DNA of 64,000 bases, taken from NCBI GenBank assembly GCA_012295275.1, contig CM022665.1, positions 46,309,095 through 46,373,094 on the forward strand, given 5' to 3'. The position numbers and the translations under genes were made by a program. This DNA comes from Chrysomallon squamiferum (Eukaryota > Mollusca > Gastropoda > Neomphalida > Peltospiridae). How positions within the stretch are numbered: the stretch's first letter is position 1; each line of letters starts with the position of its first letter. This document shows, piece by piece, positions 57,930 through 64,000 of this stretch. The notes beneath the pieces are model-generated. The model saw only the letters and a program-made list of their open reading frames with translations. It was not told the DNA's origin and ran no database searches.

Positions 57930-58060
57930 TCTGGATGTCCAGCTAACTCATGAATATTCATGAATATTCATGAAATCAGATTGAAGCCGGTGATTAGCCA
58001 GTGCTATCAGTGGACACAGAGCTCGCCGCAGTACGTGATTTCATTCATTACCCACTGGTC
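57930..58060. promoter_or_regulatory. Two overlapping ATGAATATTCAT palindromes in a unique island
   Basis: ATGAATATTCAT occurs at 57950-57961 and again at 57960-57971, sharing two bases. The 12-bp palindrome resembles the dimeric POU-domain sites known as MORE elements. The following 58000-58060 sequence is unique and GC-richer (GAGCTCGCCGCAGTACGTGA). No coding signal. Candidate regulatory element. Confidence 0.3.
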
Positions 58061-58239
58061 CATACAAAGTATATTACACAGACAGATATAATTAAAGGCT
58101 GGTGAAAAATATTTTTGTAATTTAGGTCAGTGGAAGGTGGCTGGTTTGAAAAGAAGTGTGGATTGAAGATTGTTTTGATTTTTGTTAGAAAGTTTTTGTG
58201 TGCTTTCAGACTTTTTGAAAATATTTTATTTTGGGGATT

Positions 58240-58690
58240 TTTAGGGTTTTTTTTTTTTGGATATACTTTTTTGTTTGTAAATTAGAGTTAATTAATTTTA
58301 ATTATTTAGTTATTTTATATATTTTACTTAAGTTGTTTAACAATTATTTATTTATTTTATTTTTTATGTATTTTATTTAATTTCTTTAACATTTATTTAT
58401 TTTTATTTTTTATATATATTTGATTTAACTTCATTAACATTTATTTATTTATTTTATATATTTTATTGAAATTATTTAAAGATAATTTATTTAATTCATT
58501 TATTCATTTTAAAGCATTTCTCTGCAGAAACCAAATCAATATTATAATATTCATTAGAAAATTTTGAATGTTAATTTAATTTTTTCTCTCTCTTTCTCTT
58601 ACTCATTATTTTATTTATTTATTTATTTATTATTATTATCATCATAATCATGTTCATCATCATCATTATTATTATTATTATTATTCTAAA
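58240..58690. repeat. ATTT-rich tract with ~60-bp units, then ATT
   Basis: TTATTTATTTTAT...TATTTTATTTAA...TTTAACATTTATT blocks recur at 58340, 58390 and 58440. ATTT at 58610-58632 and ATT at 58665-58684. Confidence 0.85.
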
Positions 58691-58897
58691 TCAGCAATGA
58701 AATAAATGTTTCATGATAAAAATAAGTTCAGTTTAAGTCGTTAGCAAAAAAATAAAAATATAAAAAATGGAGTTAAGCTCATGAGTGACAGCCTTGAAAA
58801 TTGAAAGGAAAGAAAGAAGAAGAAAAAAGGTAATTTAGGTTAAAACTGTGATAGTGATGTCCTACTGATAAGAAGCTGTGATTTCCACTCTAGCAGG

Positions 58898-58902
<5 letters not shown>

Positions 58903-58938
<36 letters not shown>

Positions 58939-59070
58939 ATTTAAAAAAAAAAAAATCAAAGAAACCAAAAAAATATAAAGTTAAAAATGTTACAAAAATT
59001 TAAAAAAAAAAAAAAAAAAATCAACCAAAAATAAACAGCAAAAAAAAATAAAAATAAGATAATAATAAAT
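58903..59070. repeat. Poly-A runs
   Basis: A-runs at 58904-58933, 58942-58954 and 59000-59020. Confidence 0.93.
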
Positions 59071-59214
59071 AAAAAGACATTTCAGCACATACCATGACCT
59101 TTCATAAACAGTCACAGGGCTGTGACAGGAATGGGGAATTATCAAATATACTGGACAATTTAAATTAAAAAAATCTACATACAACATAAATGAATGTTTA
59201 TTTAAACATTTTTA

Positions 59215-59510
59215 TATTGACAACGGTTAGATGCTTCTGTTGAAAAACCTCATTAATTTCTTTGGTTATTCTTTTTAGCAATAAGGGATGTTTTATATGA
59301 GCCTTCCCATGAACATTTTCCTCATTATTGTACCACAACCTTTAAAGAAACAGACTTTGGATAACAAGAAGGGATTTTTAATAATAAAAAAAACCCCTTC
59401 CCATAAAGAGCTTTTCTCCATTATCATAAGATGAGCTTTGATGACAACCGTCCCATAAACATTTTTTTTTTGGTTCCTTCAGAAACATCTTTAGAATGGC
59501 AGAAAACAGC
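59215..59510. repeat. Two-copy degenerate ~120-bp repeat
   Basis: The order TTTTCCTCATTATTGTA / TTTTCTCCATTATCATA and GAGCCTTCCCATGAACATTTT / GACAACCGTCCCATAAACATT suggests an old duplication. Confidence 0.6.
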
Positions 59511-59639
59511 TTAAAGGGCCAGCAACAAGGACTGAACCAAGATCAATAACAGATCATTCCAGTTCTTTACAAACCACATTTCATTTTATCAGCTTCTATT
59601 TTACCAGAGATACACAGTAAAAAAAAAAAAGAAATCTAT

Positions 59640-59960
59640 AAAACTCCAAATGATTATAAAACGAATCACTTTTCTAAAAACAATTAGAATCTGTTTGTCT
59701 ACCAATGCTGCAATCAATACCGCCATCACAGCTAATTGGCGACGTGGCCGCCGATGCTGCTGTTGTTAGGAACTGAGGAAATTGCAACTGGGTTCTGCTA
59801 TATTTACTGTTGGATAAAAGCGCTGGCCAATGACAGAAGAAATAAAAGATGGCTGGCTCGCATTCAAAGAGTAGATGGGAGATCTGTAATTGAACTGGAA
59901 AACGATGCGATATGAACAGAAATAGTCTGTTTGAGATCTAATTACTGTGATGTGCATCAT
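59640..59960. promoter_or_regulatory. Unique moderate-GC island in the 5' flank
   Basis: Contains GGCGACGTGGCCGCCGATGC at 59738 and CAATCAATACCGCCATCAC at 59711, the latter echoed at 23.85 kb. No splice-bounded ORF. Candidate non-coding element. Confidence 0.22.
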
Positions 59961-60144
59961 CTACATCGTTGTTAGCAGTGGTATTTTCAAATTTGATTAT
60001 TTGGCTGTAATCGTGATATGTCTACCACCTATGTCATTATAGCAGTAATATCTTAAATATTAATTTCTATTTTTTTTTTTTATATCAGTGACTGTTATAT
60101 ATCATTATAGTAGTTATAGTTTAAATATTAATCTTTTATATATA

Positions 60145-60146
60145 TG

Positions 60147-60201
<55 letters not shown>

Positions 60202-60248
60202 CATATACATATATATATATATTAACCTATGTATGTATATATATACAC

Positions 60249-60279
<31 letters not shown>

Positions 60280-60328
60280 CATACATACATACATGCATAT
60301 ATATACATACATACATACATATATATAA

Positions 60329-60359
<31 letters not shown>

Positions 60360-60364
60360 TATAA

Positions 60365-60397
<33 letters not shown>

Positions 60398-60400
60398 CAG
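60145..60400. repeat. CT, TATA/CATA and CA microsatellites
   Basis: (CT)n 60150-60197, CATA/TA to 60362, (CA)n 60365-60390. Yields His/Tyr/Ile-rich and Cys/Val-rich false ORFs. Confidence 0.95.
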
Positions 60401-60629
60401 ACATGTATATCAAATTACAACAGTATTATTCAAAAAATTAATTAACTGTGAATTATTTATCTCAATGTTATATATGTTAAATCATTATTAAAGTAATATC
60501 TAAAATATTACTAACTGTGTGTACATCAATCTGTCTGTTTGTTCTTGTATAACAGAATGGTCTGTCACATGTATTATTTGTCATGTGGTTTTATTCCTGC
60601 AAGAATTTTTACATTTCAACAAAGTGAAT

Positions 60630-61220
60630 TTCTCTTTTTAAATCTCTCTCTGTCTGACTGTCAGTCTTTCTGAATGTGTGTCTGTTTTTCTGTCCATTCA
60701 CATTTTCTGTTTCATCATTTAAAGAAAGTTCCTCCATTCTTTCGAGTATTTCAAGCACAAACTGCTAAATCTGCAGTTTCACTTAGTCATTTAAAACATC
60801 CGTTCAGCTGTCAGTCAGTTATTCCTTTCGTCTGTCCTTTACATGTCACGTCCATTAACAGCCTTAAAGTGCCAATAGTGGCGTTTTTCTCTTTCTGTCT
60901 GTCAGTACGTGCGTGTGTGTGTGTCAGTCATGTGTGTTTATTTCAGCATTTTAAAAAACTCCCTGAATCCATTACAAATCTTTAAAGTGCCGATGGTGCA
61001 GTTTTCTCTTTCTGTCTGTCAGTATGTATGTGTGTCAGTCATGTGTTTATTTCAGGGTTTAAAAAGTGGCTTCTCTTATTTAGAGTCTTAACAAGTAAAA
61101 CAAATCTGGTGTCTGTAAGGCTGTATGTCTTGTCAGATTTACGGATATGGTACATTTATTTAATCTCTGCGTGAATAAATCTGTTTCCTGAATTGTTTCA
61201 GTCAGTTTGTCTTTTTGTCT
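60630..61220. repeat. Degenerate ~85-120-bp repeats (TTTCTGTCTGTCAGT)
   Basis: Words CTTTCTGTCTGTCAGTA.GT, GTGTGTCAGTCATGTGT and TTATTTCAG..TTTAAAAA recur at 60890, 61005 and weaker at 60645 and 60810. A 103-codon plus-strand ORF across it is not credible as a gene. Confidence 0.75.
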
Positions 61221-61249
61221 CTGTGTCATTCTGTGAATGTGTGAAATTA

Positions 61250-61435
61250 ACAACAACAACAACAGGAACAGCAGCAACAACAATAATATATATAACAACA
61301 TATATATATAGGTATATGAAATTATGTCTCTATATATGTATGTATGTATATATGTATATGTATATAAATGTATGTATGTATGTATGTATGTATGTGTGTA
61401 TGTATGTATGTATATATATATATATTAAAGTTTGT
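61250..61435. repeat. AAC, TA and GTAT microsatellites
   Basis: AAC triplets at 61251-61280, TATG/TA units at 61330-61425. Confidence 0.92.
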
Positions 61436-61779
61436 TTTGTTTAAATACTAACTGAGCATATTGATTAATTCCTTATAATCAACTATGTATATTTATTTAC
61501 TTATCATCTTCTTTAACTGATAATACCACAACCTATCATTAAAAAACCAATGAACAAGGTCAGGCTGGAAACGGGCAATTGGTCCACAAAGGTCACTGAG
61601 GAAGACTGATCCAATGACACACACACACACATACACATGTGTTCTGAACTATAACAACCTATTAACTTGCAACACCAAAGAGAAAGACTTTCACAAAGCA
61701 GCTTAGTTTGTCTTTGATAATGAAGTAGAAAAAAAAAAAAAAACAAAAACAACAAACTAAAATAAAAATGAAACAACAA

Positions 61780-62280
61780 CAACAACGTAAATGCTAATGT
61801 TTCACAATCTCTCCCCCCCCCACCACCACCTGATGCAGCTGAAACAACAAGAGACTGATTTGCTTTCCTGGAGTTCAGCTTCTTGTGAGACCAGAACAAC
61901 ATCGGCTCATTACAGCACGATGGAGAAATAATGGAGAAAAAAAAATATCTCAACGTCACCGCGGCAACGTTAAAGATGATGGAGACAAGGATGAATGTCA
62001 CCGATGATGTCATTAGAGAAAAAAATAAAAACCAATCCGAAAATAAAATCTCTTCCTTACAACAACAACAGCAGCAGCAACAGCAGCTTGGATGTCAACA
62101 ACACCATGACAACATCAAGAGATCAGTGACATTGTCAGAATGATGCTGTCACTTCTGAAAGCAGCATGGTGGTTGTTGTTGATGATGATGATGGTGATGA
62201 TGCCTCTGTGCCAAATCTCCAGCATCGTTTACATTTGTGTCAGTGTTGTTGTTTTTGTTTTTCTTCTTCTTTTTCTAGTT
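61780..62280. promoter_or_regulatory. Unique region with CAA/CAG and GAT triplets
   Basis: Higher-GC, mostly unique block including CAACGTCACCGCGGCAACGT at 61950, CAACAG triplets (62060-62085) and GAT/TTG triplets (62170-62200). An ORF at 62140 begins with a hydrophobic stretch, but it is built from TTG and ATG triplets. Candidate regulatory block, function unknown. Confidence 0.25.
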
Positions 62281-62308
62281 AATGGTTTTTTTTGTTTGAT
62301 TTTTTTTG

Positions 62309-62309
<1 letters not shown>

Positions 62310-62357
<48 letters not shown>
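62310..62357. repeat. Poly-A run, ~46 nt
   Basis: One of the longest A-runs in the window. Confidence 0.95.
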
Positions 62358-62358
<1 letters not shown>

Positions 62359-62687
62359 AAAAGTAAATTAAATGAAGAAAAATGTAATTGAAATTCTGTG
62401 TCTTGACATTTTAGGTTTTTCGTTACTTAACCCGGTGCTGTGAATGGAGTAGAAAATTGGGAACTGAAAATCAAATTTAAACATTGTTTCCACTTAGTGA
62501 TCTTCTGCAGAAACAGATATATATGTGTGAGGAGGGGAAAAAAAAAACAATGACAACAAAAAAACAAAACAAAGTAGCCATGTTTTTGGTGAACCGTGGG
62601 TAATTAGCGTTAGCTTTTTGGGGGATAAAAAGGCTAGGAAGAAAATTAACAACAGAAATAAAGAGTGAAAGAATGGATGAAGAAGAA

Positions 62688-62725
62688 GAAAAAAAAAAGA
62701 AAGAAAGAAAGAAAGAAAGAAAGAC
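62688..62725. repeat. GAAA repeat
   Basis: A-run followed by eight GAAA units. Confidence 0.92.
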
Positions 62726-62799
62726 TTAGGAAGTAAGACAGTTATTTTTAGATACTTCTGAGGTCTCCTGAAATGGAGGAGAGGGTGTGCAATAATTTT

Positions 62800-63242
62800 A
62801 ACACACATACAGAAATACACAGACAGATTATGTACCATACACATACACATGTGTACATCTGCACATTCACACATAATCACATAAAAATACACAGGACAGC
62901 ATGTTTCACACACACATGTAACTTTTTCTCTCATACACATAGGTATGTTTCATACAAAGAGCATGTACCTCACAAAAACAAATACTCTCTCACACTCTTT
63001 TTCCCCCTCCCTCCCTCTCTCTCTCTCTGTCTCTCTCTCTGTCTCTCTGTCTCTCTCTATCTGTCTTTGTCTCTTTCATTTTCTCTCTGCTTGTCTTTCT
63101 TTCATTCTTACTTTCTCATTCTCTTTATCTCTCTCTCTCTCTCTCTCTCTGTCTGTCACCTTCTCTGTCTCCCTTCTTGTTTCTCTCACTTTCCTTTTCT
63201 CTTTCTGTCTCTATCTCTCTCCTTGCCTCTGTCTGTCTGTCT

Positions 63243-63281
<39 letters not shown>

Positions 63282-63285
63282 CCTT
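62800..63285. repeat. CACA/ACAT tract and CT microsatellite complex
   Basis: CA-rich 62800-62945, then pyrimidine-rich CT/CTGT/CTTT 62998-63268 and CA 63265-63280. False Ser/Leu-rich ORFs cross it. Confidence 0.94.
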
Positions 63286-63379
63286 CTACCTACCAACACC
63301 TAACAAAACCCTCAAACTGCAGTAAAAAAGAAAAAAACAACCAAAAACCACAGAAGAAAAGAAACCAACAAACAAAAAC

Positions 63380-63500
63380 CATGTGATGAAGGATCTCGCA
63401 TTGATTATGCTCTCTCGTGTGTTTTTCTCGTAAGCTTTCATCGCCGGGCAGCTATCAATAATGGACACCCCAATTAACAACATCAGCAAGACTTAACTAA
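63380..63500. other. Small unique island
   Basis: About 120 bases of moderate-GC unique sequence (TTTCATCGCCGGGCAGCTAT at 63437). No coding signal. The remainder to 64000 is AT-rich with degenerate ~90-bp repeats (AGAATTGG.TAAA.CAAT..., GAAAC.GA.T.TGT) and no gene. Confidence 0.4.
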
Positions 63501-64000
63501 CTGACCTGAAATAAACCTTCAGGAAAAATAAGAAAAAAAAAGAAAAAGAAAAAAGAAAAGAAGAAAAAGGACTGCAACAAATCAAGAGACCACCACACAA
63601 ACATCTGATTATCTGGGTGAAGGAACTTTCCCTGTTCACTGATTTGGAAAAGTGAAACTGTGTGTGCAGAAGTTCACAGGAATTGTATTAATTATTCACA
63701 AGATAATTGGGGAAAAATACACTTTTGATATAAGAGAGAGAAAAATAATTAAATAAAGAAGTATATAAAATAAGCATTTATGTTTATTTAGAAGAAGTCG
63801 AATAGAATTGGTTAAAGCAATTCAGTGGTATTAAAATATGTCTTGATGTGAAACAGAATGTGTAAAGATAATAAAAATATAAAAAATATACAGAAAAATT
63901 AATAAGAATTGGGGAAAACAATATACTTTCATATGAAACCGAGTTTGTTAGGAAAATAAAATGAAAAGTATGTAGAAAAATTAAACAGGATTAGGTAAAA

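Noticed and set aside
60674-60985. 103-codon Ser/Val/Phe-rich plus-strand ORF
   Set aside because: Crosses a degenerate tandem repeat with microsatellite words; sequence shows internal duplication at DNA level rather than coding constraint.
62140-62391. Plus-strand ORF starting with a hydrophobic, signal-peptide-like stretch
   Set aside because: The hydrophobic residues come from TTG, ATG and GTT triplet repeats and the ORF ends in a poly-A run; no homologous family or downstream exon recognised.

Overview
This is a eukaryotic, animal-type window. It is very AT-rich, packed with microsatellites, minisatellites and homopolymer runs, contains several degenerate tRNA-like (SINE-type) fragments, and carries one intron-rich gene with introns of roughly 1 to 15 kb. 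There is nothing prokaryotic: no operons, CRISPR arrays or insertion sequences. The combination (huge introns, CA/GA/GATA/AAT microsatellites, tRNA-derived repeats, a CUB-domain gene) fits a lophotrochozoan and would suit a cephalopod mollusc. That taxonomic placement is inference from genome style, not from a diagnostic marker.

One real protein-coding gene is visible, on the minus strand, spanning about 49.65 kb down to at least 2.5 kb and probably running off the left edge. I joined its exons by hand and every junction obeys GT-AG with matching codon phase: 5' exon (49593 to about 49650), signal-peptide exon (43288-43360), 48-nt microexon (28306-28353), CUB1 first half (27211-27391), CUB1 second half (14335-14558), CUB2 first half (5316-5529) and CUB2 second half (stop codon at 2514-2516). 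The spliced product is 317 aa from the Met at 43360, or 331 aa from an in-frame upstream Met in the 5' exon. It is a signal peptide, a short Cys-containing linker and two CUB domains. From memory of the family it looks most like arthropod and molluscan proteins annotated 'suppressor of lurcher protein 1-like' (SOL-1, a CUB-domain auxiliary factor for AMPA-type glutamate receptors in C. elegans). A further exon-like 45-nt segment (944-988) with perfect splice sites suggests the gene continues leftward. The stop codon in the CUB2 exon may therefore be an alternative end, a one-base indel in a run of five Cs, or an assembly error.

Layout. 1-2500: simple repeats, the candidate linker exon, a 27-bp minisatellite and a small duplication touching the CUB2 exon. 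2.5-5.5 kb: CUB2 exons flanking a ~100-120-bp tandem array. 5.5-14.3 kb: AT-rich intron. 14.3-14.6 kb: CUB1 second half. 14.6-27.2 kb: repeat-filled intron with some moderate-GC unique islands. 27.2-28.4 kb: CUB1 first half and microexon. 28.4-43.3 kb: the largest intron, with many tandem arrays. 43.3 kb: signal-peptide exon. 43.4-49.6 kb: first intron. 49.5-50.3 kb: GC-richer 5' end of the gene. 50.3-64 kb: 5' flank or further upstream non-coding exons, AT-rich with a few unique islands that look regulatory. No other gene, tRNA or rRNA could be supported.
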